A stretch of 64,000 nucleotides of DNA from JADLDB01 sp040755835 (GTDB lineage Bacteria > Myxococcota > Myxococcia > Myxococcales > Myxococcaceae), in the NCBI GenBank assembly GCA_040755835.1, contig JBFMAB010000122.1:1-64000 (forward strand), in the 5' to 3' direction. The stretch's first letter is position 1. Each line of letters opens with the position of its first letter. Both the position numbers and the translations under genes were made by a program. Under the pieces are notes generated by a model. That model searched no databases and was not told where the DNA came from. It saw only the letters and a program-made list of their open reading frames with translations. This document shows positions 53,189 to 62,800 of the stretch, in pieces.

Positions 53189-55342
53189 GTGGCCGACCGT
53201 GACGTCCGAGAGCGCGACATCCTGGTGGCGTCGAACGAGTACGCCTACGTGCAGGACCTGACGAAGGGCGACATCGTCCTCTACGTCGGCCCGACGAAGA
53301 TTTCTTTGTCCAACACCGAGCGCCTCGTCGAGCTGCGGCAGGAGCGCTTCGTGCCCGTGCGCGGCGACGACGGCACCGGCGTGGCGCCCTTCGTCGTCGC
53401 CTCCAGCGCCCAGTACGTCGTGCTGGAGAACCCGGCGAAGGACTCGAGCGCGAAGCCGGTGAAGGGCAACAACTCGGCCATCGAGCTCATGGTGGGCCGC
53501 CGCGTCGTCGTGCCCGGGCCGGCTACCTTCCCCCTCTGGCCCGGCCAGAAGGCGCGCGTCCTGCCGGGCCACGAGCTGTCCGAAGACCAGTACCTGCGCG
53601 TGCGCGTCTACGACGCGGTGGAAGGCGAGGCCGCGCCCATCGGCACCGAGCGCATCGTCAAGGGCAGCCAGACGAGCTTCTACATCCCCAAGACGGGGCT
53701 CGAGGTGGTGCCGGACGCGAAGGGGGCGTACGTTCGCAACGCCGTCACGCTGCTCGACGGGCAATACTGCGTCTTGCGAGGGCCACAGGGCCGCCGCCGC
53801 TTCGTGCGCGGGCCCGGGGTCGTCTTCCCCGAGCCGTCCGAGGACTTCGTCGCCAAGGACGGCACGCGCGTCTTCTCCGCGTGGGCGATGCGCCCGGACA
53901 TCGGCCTGCACGTGCGCGTGCTGAAGGCCTTCGAGGCGGGCGCGGGCGACCAGGTCCCCGAAGGGAAGTACGCCGCCGGCCAGGAGCTCTTCATCGAGGG
54001 GCGCGACGGCTTCTTCTTCCCGACCGAGGCGCTCGAGGTGGTGGGCGAAGTGCACGCGCTGCACCTCGCCGAGAAGGAAGCGGTGTACGTGCGCGACCTC
54101 GCGACGGGCCGCATCCGCACCGTGGCGGGGCCCATGGCCTTCCTGCCGGATCCGACGAAGGTGGAGCGCGTGGCGCGGCCGCTCGACCCCGAGACGGCGC
54201 GTCGCTGGGGCCTCACCGGGCACAACGGCAGTCGCGCGCCGGCCATCACCGTGCCGCCCAGCTACGCCGTGCTGGTGACGGGCAAGTCGCGCCGCGAAGT
54301 GGTGAAGGGCCCGACGACGCGCATCCTCGACTTCGACGAGCAGCTCGAGGTGCTGTGGCTGTCCACCGGCACTCCGAAGACGGACGCGAATCTCCTGCCG
54401 ACCTGCTTCCTCCTCGTCGCCGGGAACAAGGTGTCCGACGAGGTGCGCGTGCGCACCGCCGACCACGTCGAGCTCGCGGTGAAGCTGTCGTACCGCGTGT
54501 CCTTCACCAGCAAGCCCGGCGCCGACGACGCGCGCTGGTTCAACGTGTCCAACTACGTGGCGCTGTTGTGCGACCACCTTGGCAGCATCGTGCGGGCGGC
54601 GGTGCGGCGCACCCCCATCGAGCGCTTCCACGCCGCGTCCACCGACATCATCCGCGGCGCCGTGCTGGGCGAGAAACAGGACGGCAAGCGCGCCGGCCGC
54701 GAGTTCGAGGAGAACGGGCTGCTCGTCTACGACGTCGAGGTGCTGTCCGTGGCCATCCTCGACGAGGACGTGGAAACCTTGCTCACCGAGGCGCAGCGCG
54801 GCGCCATCACCGCCGAGGTGGCGCGCAAGCGCGAGGCGCAGCGGCTCGAGGCCGAGCAGGCGAAGGAGATGGTGACGCGCGCCATCGCCGAGGCGCAGCG
54901 GGAGACGCTGACCGTCGAGACGCAGCTCGAGGCGGCGCGGCGGGCGCTGGCCCTGGCGAAGGCGCAGGCGAAGGCCGAGGTGACGCACCTGGAGCTCTTG
55001 TCGAAGGCGAAGGCCGAGGCCGAGGCGCTCGAGGTGGCCAGCCAGGCGAAGGCGGCGGCCCGCGCGCGCGAGGTGGAGCTGGACGCGAGGGCGCTGGCCG
55101 AGAAGACGAAGGCCTTCGAGGCGCAGATGGCCGCGCTGACGCCGGAGCTGATCGCCACGCTGAAGGCGCTGGGCAACCAGCAGCTCGCCGCGGCGCTGAC
55201 CGAAAACCTGTCGCCGCTCGCCATCCTGGGCGGCGAGTCGGTGGCCGAGGTGGCCGCGCGGCTGCTGTCGCACCTTCCCCTCGGGCCGCAGGGAGACGAC
55301 GCTGGAACGACGGTGGCGCTGCCGGCGAAGCGCGCGGAGTGA
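53189..55342 (+). CDS. Bacterial Major Vault Protein (MVP) homologue
   Basis: This 717-residue protein resembles eukaryotic MVP, which assembles the hollow vault ribonucleoprotein from 78 copies. The N-terminal half (about 1-390) has vault repeats: YVQDLTKGDIVLYVGPTKIS with NTERLV matches the first MVP repeat, and YVRDLATGRIRTVAGP (300-315) matches a later one. The shoulder (about 415-540, SPFH/stomatin-like) has TADHVELAVKLSYRV, then NYVALLCDHLGSIVRAAVR and GLLVYDVEVLSVAILDEDVE. A continuous cap helix (about 541-645) and a short cap ring follow. It is about 150 residues shorter than human MVP, probably one or two repeats fewer. AGGA precedes the GTG start. No PARP4, TEP1 or vault RNA is visible nearby. 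Confidence 0.9.
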   Translation: MADRDVRERDILVASNEYAYVQDLTKGDIVLYVGPTKISLSNTERLVELRQERFVPVRGDDGTGVAPFVVASSAQYVVLENPAKDSSAKPVKGNNSAIELMVGRRVVVPGPATFPLWPGQKARVLPGHELSEDQYLRVRVYDAVEGEAAPIGTERIVKGSQTSFYIPKTGLEVVPDAKGAYVRNAVTLLDGQYCVLRGPQGRRRFVRGPGVVFPEPSEDFVAKDGTRVFSAWAMRPDIGLHVRVLKAFEAGAGDQVPEGKYAAGQELFIEGRDGFFFPTEALEVVGEVHALHLAEKEAVYVRDLATGRIRTVAGPMAFLPDPTKVERVARPLDPETARRWGLTGHNGSRAPAITVPPSYAVLVTGKSRREVVKGPTTRILDFDEQLEVLWLSTGTPKTDANLLPTCFLLVAGNKVSDEVRVRTADHVELAVKLSYRVSFTSKPGADDARWFNVSNYVALLCDHLGSIVRAAVRRTPIERFHAASTDIIRGAVLGEKQDGKRAGREFEENGLLVYDVEVLSVAILDEDVETLLTEAQRGAITAEVARKREAQRLEAEQAKEMVTRAIAEAQRETLTVETQLEAARRALALAKAQAKAEVTHLELLSKAKAEAEALEVASQAKAAARAREVELDARALAEKTKAFEAQMAALTPELIATLKALGNQQLAAALTENLSPLAILGGESVAEVAARLLSHLPLGPQGDDAGTTVALPAKRAE

Positions 55343-55441
55343 GCGCGGTGCGATGAGGGGCGTGCGTGTCGGACGCGCGCTCTCACGCGCGATGCAACAG
55401 AAGCGGACTCGACTGGCAGGTGGAGTAAAACGGCGGCGCAC

Positions 55442-58264
55442 ATGCGAATCGCCAGCTTCGTCGTCCTGCTCGCCGCAGTCGCCGTCCACGCGGAGCCGAA
55501 GCCAGCCGCCAGCGTCGCCGCCGCCTCGAAGGGGCTCGAGGCCGCCCGGGCCAACTTGAGCGCGGCGATGAAGCGGGTGGAGGGCGACTCGCCCACCGCC
55601 GCGGAGCTGGACGCGGCGCTCGAGGCCGTCGACGCGCTGAAGGACGCCATCGACGCGGGCGCGGCGCAGGAGGCGAACGACCTCGAGTACGCCAAGGCCG
55701 CGCTCGCCGCGCGCAAGGAGCTGCGCGAGCGGCGCGACGTGGTGGAGGCGCGCCGCGCGAAGCTGGCCATCTTCGACCGCCGGCGCGCGTTGGACGGCGC
55801 CGTCGCGACGATGCGGCAGAAGGTGAAGGCCGTGGAGGCGAAGGAGCCGTCGCAGGCCGACTTCGAGGCCGCGCGCGCCGCCATCGCAGAAGTGAAGAAG
55901 GGCGTCGCCGACTCGAAGCCGTTCGCGCCGCGGGACCAGGGCTTCGCCGCCTTCCTCGGGCAGCTCGAGGCCGAGACGGCGAAGCTGGAGAAGGCCACCG
56001 ACGAGAAGTGGGCGATGGTGGAAGGCGCGAAGCACCAGGCGCGCGTCGAGGAGGCGCGGCAGGCCTTCCTCGCTGCCGTCGGGCCGCTCACCGCGGAGTC
56101 CACCGACGAGCAGTTCGCCGCGGTGGATCGCGCCGCGAAGGTGCTGGGGCAGCGCCTCGACGAGGGCAAGGCGCTCGAGGCCCAGGACAGGGCCTACGGC
56201 AGCTACGCGGCGAAGACGCGCAGCGAACTCGCCGCTTCGAAGAAGAAGTCCGACGAGTTGTGGAGCAAGACGGGCTTCACGCGCCTCAAGGCCGAGGTGG
56301 AGCCGACCGCGAAGGACCTCGCCAACGCGGTCAAGACGGTGCACGCGAGGAAGCCCACCGACGACCAGCTCGCCGAGGCCCGCACCGTCGCCATCATCGC
56401 CCGCAAGCTGCTCGAGAAGTACGACGCCGAGGCGCAGCGCTCGGTGGAGTTCGGCCAGTACGTCGCCGGCGTGCGCGCCAACCTGCTGGAGGTCGAGGCG
56501 CAGCTGCAGCTCCGGGCGCTCGACGGCGCGGTGAAGGACCTGCGGCAGGCGCTGGTGAAGCTGGAGAAGGCCCCTTCGGACGACGACTTCTCGGTCGCGA
56601 GGTCGGCGCTCACCGTGCTGGACAAGACGCTGGAGTCGACGGACGAGAAGAACCCGCTCATCGCGAAGCAGCTCGCCGACGCGAAGGCCTGGCAGCGGGA
56701 AGGCAAGGCCACCATCGAGAAGCGGCGCCACGAAATCGACGCGGGCCGGCAGGCGGCCGAGCTGGAGCAGGCGGTGAAGGACTTCCGCCAGGCGCTGGCG
56801 AAGGTGCAGGGCAAGGCGCCCACCGACGACGACTTCGCGGTGGCCGCGAGCGCGCTCACGGTGCTGGAGAAGACGCTCGAGCCGCTGGACCCGAAGGATC
56901 CGCTCCTCTCGAAGCAGGTGGCCGACGCGAAGGCGTGGCAGCGCGAAGGCAAGGCCACCATCGAGAAGCGGCGCCACGAGGTGGAAGCGGGCAAGCAGGC
57001 GGCCGACCTCGGCGGGGCGGCGAAGGAGCTGCAGAAGGCGCTCGGCAGGCTGGCGAAGAAGACGCCCAGCGACGACGACTTCGCGGTGGCCCAGAGCGCG
57101 CTCACGGTGCTGGAGAAGACGCTCGAGTCCGTCGACGCGAAGGATCCGCTGCTCTCGAAGCAGGTGGCCGACGCGCAGGCGTGGCAGCGCGAAGGCAAGA
57201 GGACCATCGCCTCGCGGCGCATCGAGGTCGACGTCGAGGCGCAGCAGGAGAAGGTGGAGGCGGCGCGCAAGGCGGCGGGCGACCTCATCGGCGACTTCAG
57301 CAAGGCCGACTCGGGCGAGGAGCAGTTCAAGCAGGCGGCCGCGGCCGTCGCGAACATCACCACGGTGCTGGACGGCGGCAAGGAGCTCACCGCCAAGGAC
57401 AAGAAGTACGCCTGGTACGACAAGGAGGTGCGCAAGCGCGTCGGGGACCTCGAGAAGCGGCTGGCCACCCGGCGGCTGCAGCTCGACGCCATCGCCGCCA
57501 GGGCCGCGCTGGGCGACGCGCTCGTCACCGTGAAGGAGAAGCTGGAGGCAGCGCGCGCGCCCGCGTCCACCGACGCCGACCTCGAGGCCGCGCAGAAGGC
57601 CATCGAGGCGGCCGACGCGATGCTCGAGGCGAAGGGCCAGCTGGAGCTGCAGGCGGGCTCGTACGCCGGCGCCGCCGAGAAGGCCCGCAACGAGCTGTAC
57701 AAGCGCCTCGAGACGCTGGAGCTCGCCCGTCAGGAGCGCGAGGCGCGCAAGCGCACCGTCGACGCGTACGCGCTGGGCCTCAACGCGCAAGCCGCCGCGC
57801 AGGCCTCGAAGGACATGCGCACGCAGAAGCGCGAGTACGAGAGGGCCGCGTCGAGCTTCAAGAGCTGCAGGGACGACGGCGCCAGGCTGCTCGACTCGAG
57901 CCCGCAGTTCAGCAAGCTGGCCGTCGTCGTCGACGGGCAGCCCAGCACGGTGAGGGACGTCGTCGCTGACTGCGGCCCGCGCTACGAGGCCGCTGCCCGG
58001 GAGATCAAACCGCTCGCCGGGCTCATCGCCTTCGAGGACGGTCCGAAGAAGGCGTACGAGCTGGCCGTCAGGCTGCTCGACCAGGGTAAGCAGAAGGAAG
58101 CGCTCGCGCAGTTCGACGAGTGCACCGCCACCGGCGTCACGCTGGGCGTGCGCAACCCCGAGATGAAGGAGCGCACCTTCACCGTCGCCGGCAGGCAGGT
58201 GACGCTGAGCGAGCTGACGACGACGTGCACCGCGAAGAGCCGGGAGCTGTTGGGGAAGAAGTGA
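55442..58264 (+). CDS. Exported 940-residue helical repeat protein
   Basis: This Ala/Lys/Glu-rich protein has a signal peptide (MRIASFVVLLAAVAVHA). The mature part is helical coiled-coil-like with internal repeats of about 82 residues. Three are nearly identical (about 360-605), each with a block such as PSDDDFAVAQSALTVLEKTL and AWQREGKATIEKRRHE. More diverged copies lie on both sides (about 40-360 and 605-800). A different C-terminal region (about 800-940) has four cysteines. I know no family. It starts 99 bases after the vault gene on the same strand, but the signal peptide puts it in the periplasm, so a direct vault role is doubtful. Confidence 0.8.
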   Translation: MRIASFVVLLAAVAVHAEPKPAASVAAASKGLEAARANLSAAMKRVEGDSPTAAELDAALEAVDALKDAIDAGAAQEANDLEYAKAALAARKELRERRDVVEARRAKLAIFDRRRALDGAVATMRQKVKAVEAKEPSQADFEAARAAIAEVKKGVADSKPFAPRDQGFAAFLGQLEAETAKLEKATDEKWAMVEGAKHQARVEEARQAFLAAVGPLTAESTDEQFAAVDRAAKVLGQRLDEGKALEAQDRAYGSYAAKTRSELAASKKKSDELWSKTGFTRLKAEVEPTAKDLANAVKTVHARKPTDDQLAEARTVAIIARKLLEKYDAEAQRSVEFGQYVAGVRANLLEVEAQLQLRALDGAVKDLRQALVKLEKAPSDDDFSVARSALTVLDKTLESTDEKNPLIAKQLADAKAWQREGKATIEKRRHEIDAGRQAAELEQAVKDFRQALAKVQGKAPTDDDFAVAASALTVLEKTLEPLDPKDPLLSKQVADAKAWQREGKATIEKRRHEVEAGKQAADLGGAAKELQKALGRLAKKTPSDDDFAVAQSALTVLEKTLESVDAKDPLLSKQVADAQAWQREGKRTIASRRIEVDVEAQQEKVEAARKAAGDLIGDFSKADSGEEQFKQAAAAVANITTVLDGGKELTAKDKKYAWYDKEVRKRVGDLEKRLATRRLQLDAIAARAALGDALVTVKEKLEAARAPASTDADLEAAQKAIEAADAMLEAKGQLELQAGSYAGAAEKARNELYKRLETLELARQEREARKRTVDAYALGLNAQAAAQASKDMRTQKREYERAASSFKSCRDDGARLLDSSPQFSKLAVVVDGQPSTVRDVVADCGPRYEAAAREIKPLAGLIAFEDGPKKAYELAVRLLDQGKQKEALAQFDECTATGVTLGVRNPEMKERTFTVAGRQVTLSELTTTCTAKSRELLGKK
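56518..57260 (+). repeat. Three near-identical coding repeats of about 246 bases
   Basis: These lie inside the 940-residue gene. Copies begin near 56527, 56773 and 57019 and share long identical stretches such as the one encoding AWQREGKATIEKRRHE. Their high DNA identity against more diverged outer copies points to recent duplication or conversion. Confidence 0.8.
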
Positions 58265-58284
58265 CCCCGTGTAGAAGGCGCGTC

Positions 58285-59796
58285 ATGCGCCCGTCCGTCG
58301 CTCTCCTCGCGGCCCTCGCCCTGACCTCGTGCAGCAAGGCCTTTCCCGAGACGTTCCTCTTCGGCGCGTCCATCGCCGGCTTCCAGTCGGACCCCGGCTG
58401 CCCCACGAAGCCCGCGGCCGAGTGCGAGGACCGGAGCTCCGACTGGTACCAGTTCGTCACCAGCGCGAGCGAGCTGCAGGACCTGAAGGACCTCGTCACC
58501 TTCGAGCCGGTCGCCAACGGGCCGGGCTTCTGGGAGCTGTACGAGCAGGACTTCGACCGCGCGAAGAATGAGCTGGGGCTCGGCGCGATCCGCATGTCCA
58601 TCGAGTGGAGCCGCGTCTTCCCCACGGCCACCGACGGGCTGGAGGGCGCAGCGCTCGCGCAGGCCGCGAACGCCACCGCCGTCGCGGCGTACCACGCGCA
58701 GTTCCAAGCGCTGAAGGCGCGCGGCCTGACGCCGCTCGTCACGTTGAACCACTACACGCTGCCGGTGTGGATTCACGACGGCGTCGCCTGCCACAAGGAC
58801 CTCGCCGCCTGCACCAACCGCGGCTGGCTGGACAAGGAACGGCTGCACCGCGAAATCGTGAAGTACGCCGGCTTCGTGGCGAAGGAGTTCGGCGGCGAGG
58901 TCGACCTGTGGGCGACGCTGAACGAGCCGTTCGCGGTCGTGCTGCCCGGCTACCTCCTGCCGTCCGTCGACCGGGTGAACCCGCCGGCCGTCTCGCTCCG
59001 CATCGCCGAGGCGAAGGCCGTGATGGTCGCGATGATCGAGGCCCACGCGAAGATGTACGACGCGGTGAAGACCAACGACACGCAGGACCTCGACGGCGAC
59101 GGGAAGGCCTCGCTCGTCGGCCTCGTGTACCCGCTCGCGCCCGCGAAGCCGAAGGACCCGTCGAGCCGCCTCGACCAGCGCGCGGCCGAAAACGTCTTCT
59201 ACCTGTACAACACCGCCTTCCTCGACGGCGTCATCAAGGGCCTCGTGGACGCGGACCTCGACGGGAAGCCCGACACCGCCGAGCCGCGCGCCGACCTCGT
59301 GGGCCGCATGGATTACTTCGGCCTCAACTACTACACGCGCGTCACCGTGAAGGGCATGGGCTCGGCGGCGTTCCCGACGCTGTCGCCGCTCACCACCTTC
59401 GACCCCACCGACGTCTCGCCGTGGGAGGACTACCCTCAGGGGCTGTACGACATGGAGAAGTACGCCTTCGAGACGTACGGGCTGCCGGTGTACGTCACCG
59501 AGACGGGCGCCGACGGCGCGGCGGACGGGGAGAAGATCGCCAGCTGGATGGTGCGCAGCCTCGAGTGGACGAAGCGGGCCATTCGCGACGGCGCCGACGT
59601 GCGCGGCTTCTTCGTGTGGTCCCTCACCGACAACTACGAGTGGAACCACGGCATGAAGATGCGCTTCGGCCTGTACGCGGTGGGCACCGACGCGGCGAAG
59701 ACGCGCACGCCCCGCAGCGCCGTCAAGGCCTACCACGACGTCATTCAGGCCCGGGACGTGCCGCCCGCCCTGCGGGAGCGATACCCCGTCGAGTAG
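58285..59796 (+). CDS. Glycoside hydrolase family 1 lipoprotein
   Basis: This 503-residue lipoprotein (lipobox LTSC, C16) has a GH1 (beta/alpha)8 barrel. It shows the N-terminal FLFGASIAGFQSD, the acid/base glutamate in WATLNEPFAVVLPGYLLP (E near 214) and the nucleophile region YVTETGADG (E near 406), where the family usually has TENG. VRGFFVWSLTDNYEWNHGMK and MRFGLYAV match the GH1 C-terminal signature. GH1 enzymes cleave beta-glucosides or beta-galactosides. Anchoring to the envelope is unusual for GH1, which is mostly cytoplasmic. Several inserted charged segments (DTQDLDGDGKAS) resemble calcium loops. Confidence 0.88.
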   Translation: MRPSVALLAALALTSCSKAFPETFLFGASIAGFQSDPGCPTKPAAECEDRSSDWYQFVTSASELQDLKDLVTFEPVANGPGFWELYEQDFDRAKNELGLGAIRMSIEWSRVFPTATDGLEGAALAQAANATAVAAYHAQFQALKARGLTPLVTLNHYTLPVWIHDGVACHKDLAACTNRGWLDKERLHREIVKYAGFVAKEFGGEVDLWATLNEPFAVVLPGYLLPSVDRVNPPAVSLRIAEAKAVMVAMIEAHAKMYDAVKTNDTQDLDGDGKASLVGLVYPLAPAKPKDPSSRLDQRAAENVFYLYNTAFLDGVIKGLVDADLDGKPDTAEPRADLVGRMDYFGLNYYTRVTVKGMGSAAFPTLSPLTTFDPTDVSPWEDYPQGLYDMEKYAFETYGLPVYVTETGADGAADGEKIASWMVRSLEWTKRAIRDGADVRGFFVWSLTDNYEWNHGMKMRFGLYAVGTDAAKTRTPRSAVKAYHDVIQARDVPPALRERYPVE

Positions 59797-59877
59797 GCCG
59801 GCTTTCAGGTCGAACAGCCGGGACAGCGCTCCTCGCTTCCCGTCCCCCGCCCCGGCTGCTCTGATGCGGCCCCGACG

Positions 59878-62800
59878 ATGTCCGCCTGTCCGTCCTGCAG
59901 CACACCCGCGCCTGCCGAGGCCCGCTTCTGCGCGAAGTGCGGCGCGCCGCTGCCGCAAGAAGAAGGTGCCACCGACCCCTACATCGGCCGGGTGATGCAC
60001 AGCTACCGCATCAGGTCCGTCATCGGCGCGGGCGGCATGGGCAAGGTGTACCGGGCCGAGCAGGTGAAGCTGAAGCGCCCGGTGTGCATCAAGACGCTGC
60101 TGCCGCACCTCGCCAACGATCCGACGCTGGTGCAGCGCTTCGAGCTCGAAGGCGTGGCCACCGCCGCCATTCGCCACCCGAACATCGTGCAGGTGCTCGA
60201 CTTCGGGCAGTTCGACGACCGCACGCTCTACATCGCGATGGAGTACGTCGAAGGCAAGACGCTGCGGAACGTGCTGCGCGAAGAGGCGCCCGTGCCGCTG
60301 AGCCGCGCCGTCAACATCGCCCAGCAGATGCTGTCGGGCCTCGCCGAGGCGCACGCCAACCACATCGTCCACCGCGACCTGAAGCCGGGCAACGTGCTCA
60401 TGTCGAAGCTGCGCGACGGCACCGACCTCGTGAAGCTGGTGGACTTCGGCATCGCCAAGGTCATCGGCGGCGGCGGCGACGGCCCGCAGCTGACCCGCAC
60501 CGGCATGATGGTGGGGACGCCCGGCTACATGGCGCCCGAGCAGATGCTGGGCGAAGGCATCGAGCCCACCACCGACCTCTACTCGGTGGGTGTCATCCTC
60601 TGGGAGCTGCTCACCGGCCAGAAGCTGTTCGGCCGCGTCGACGAGTCCGAGCTCGCCCGCCGCCACCTGATGTTGCCGGCGCCGTCGCCGTCGTCCGTCT
60701 CGCGCGTGCCGCTCCCGCAGGCGCTGGACGAGATCGTCCTGCGCGCGCTCGAGAAGAAGCCTGAGCGCCGCTACCAGAGCGCCATGGAATTCGCCCGCGC
60801 CCTCGACACGCTCGAGGCGTCGGGCCGCGCGCGCGCCGCCTCGTCGGGCCTCACGCCCATGCCCGCGCCGGCGCTGATGCCGCCTCCCACGCAGCCTTCG
60901 GCGCCGCAGGCCCCCAACCCGGCCACCAGCTTCGGCCAGGTGATGACCGGCGCGGGCACCATGAGCTCGCTGACGCACCTGCGCGGCGCGGTGCCCGAGA
61001 AGCTGCTCACCTACGCGGCGTCGCTGGCCACCATGGTGGGCGAGCGCCGCACGCTCAGCGTCGCGTACGGCGAAGTGGGGGCTGCGAAGGGCGGCGACTC
61101 CGGCGACGCCGCCACCATGCGCCAGGCCATGGGCGCGGTGCTGCAGGAGCTGCAGGACGACGGGCTCAAGCTGGGCGGCGTCACCATGCGCCTGCCCGGC
61201 AACGCGCTGGCGCTCGTCTTCGGCCTCGGCGACGACGAGGACGGCGGCGTCGGCGCCGCGCTACGCTTCGCGCTCGAGAGCACCCAGAAGGTGGCCGAGG
61301 CCTCGACGCGGCTGCCCCGGTCGCTCACCTTCCGCGTCGGCCTGCACTCGGGCGTCGCGGAGGACGCGGTGTTCGCCGACCGCGCCTTCGAGTCCCAGGG
61401 CGTCGAGGAGCTGCTCTCGGTGGCCCGGCGCCTCGCGTCCGTTGCGCAGGCGGGCCGGCCACTCGCGACGCGCGCCGTCCAGAAGCGCACCGCCGAGAAG
61501 GTGACCTGGGCGGAGCGGCCGTCGCTGACGGGCGACGACGTCGGACCGCTCTTCGAGGCGTCGGAGCTGCGCGAGCGCAAGGTGGTGCTCGAGCCGCTCG
61601 TCGGGCGCGCGCAGGAAGTCGACTACGCCAACCGGCTGCTCGACCAGCTCGTCGAGGGCCGGCCCGGCGGCTTCCTCTTCGTGGGCGGCGCGGGCACGGG
61701 CAAGTCGCGGCTGCTCGAGGCCGCGGCGCAGCGCGCGAAGGAGCGCAACGTCACGGTGGCCCGCGCGCGCGGCGGGCGCTTCGGCGCCGTCACGCCGCTC
61801 GACGTGGTGCGGCAGTTCGTGCACTCGCTGGCCGCGCCGCACGGCGGCGGCGACGAGGGCGACGTGGCGCGCACCACGCTCATCGGGCTGCAGAAGCTCC
61901 ACGTCGCGCGCTCGGACATCGAGCGGCTCGAGACGCTGCTGGGCGCCGGCGGCGGCGGCGCGGCGTCGGGCGCGACCGCCGACGAGAACCAGAACCTCGA
62001 CCGCGCGGTGCTGCTCGACCTCTTCCGCTCGGTGGCGAGGCGGCACCGCCTGCTGTTCCTGCTCGACGACCTGCACAGCGCAGACCCGGCGTCCCTCGAG
62101 GTGCTGTCCGAGGTGATGGCGCGCTCCCAGGGCCTGGGCGTGGGCATCATCGGCACCGTGCGCGCCGGCGCCAGCGACGCGCTCCCGCAGCTCAAGCGCT
62201 TCGAGCTGGGGCCGCTGGGCCGCTCCGACCTCGAGCGGCTGGTGGCTCACCGGCTGCCGGGCGGCGCCCCGTCGAAGCCGTTGCTCGACCTCGTGGTGGA
62301 CCGCAGCGACGGCAACCCGCTCTTCGCGCGCGAAATCGCGCTGACGCTGGTGGAGTCGGGCGCGGCGAAGCTGGTGGGCGGCGAGTGGCAGCTCCAGGGC
62401 GGCCTCGAGGAGCTGCCCGACTCGCTCGCCTCGCTGATGGGCGTGCGCATCGACCGCCTGTCGGCGCAGGCGCGGCTGCTCTTGCGCTACGGCGCGGTGG
62501 CGGGCCGCACCTTCCCCATCGCGTTGGTGACGGCCGCGGTGGACGCGCCGCTCGACGTGCACGCCGCCGTCAGCGAGTGCGTCACGCGCGGCGTCCTGTC
62601 GCCTGCGCCCAACCAGCGCGACGCGTACTACTTCAACCAGGCGCTCCTGCAGGACGCGATGGTTGGCCGCATCAGCGCGGTGGACAAGAAGGCGATTCAC
62701 CTGCGTCTCGCCGAGGCCATCGAGCGCGGCATCAGCGCCGGCGCGGAGAACCCGCTCGAGGCCATGGCGCGCCATTTCAAGGGCGCCGAGCAGCCGCGCA

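Noticed and set aside
52856..57790. Very long leftward open frame of more than 1600 codons opposite the vault and repeat-protein genes
   Set aside because: It is antisense to two genes with clear homology or repeat structure and is low-complexity (Leu/Arg/Gly/His-rich), as expected for the opposite strand of GC-rich coding DNA.
53189..58264. Idea that the 940-residue repeat protein is a vault cargo or shell partner
   Set aside because: It carries a clear signal peptide, so it should leave the cytoplasm where the vault protein (no signal) would assemble.
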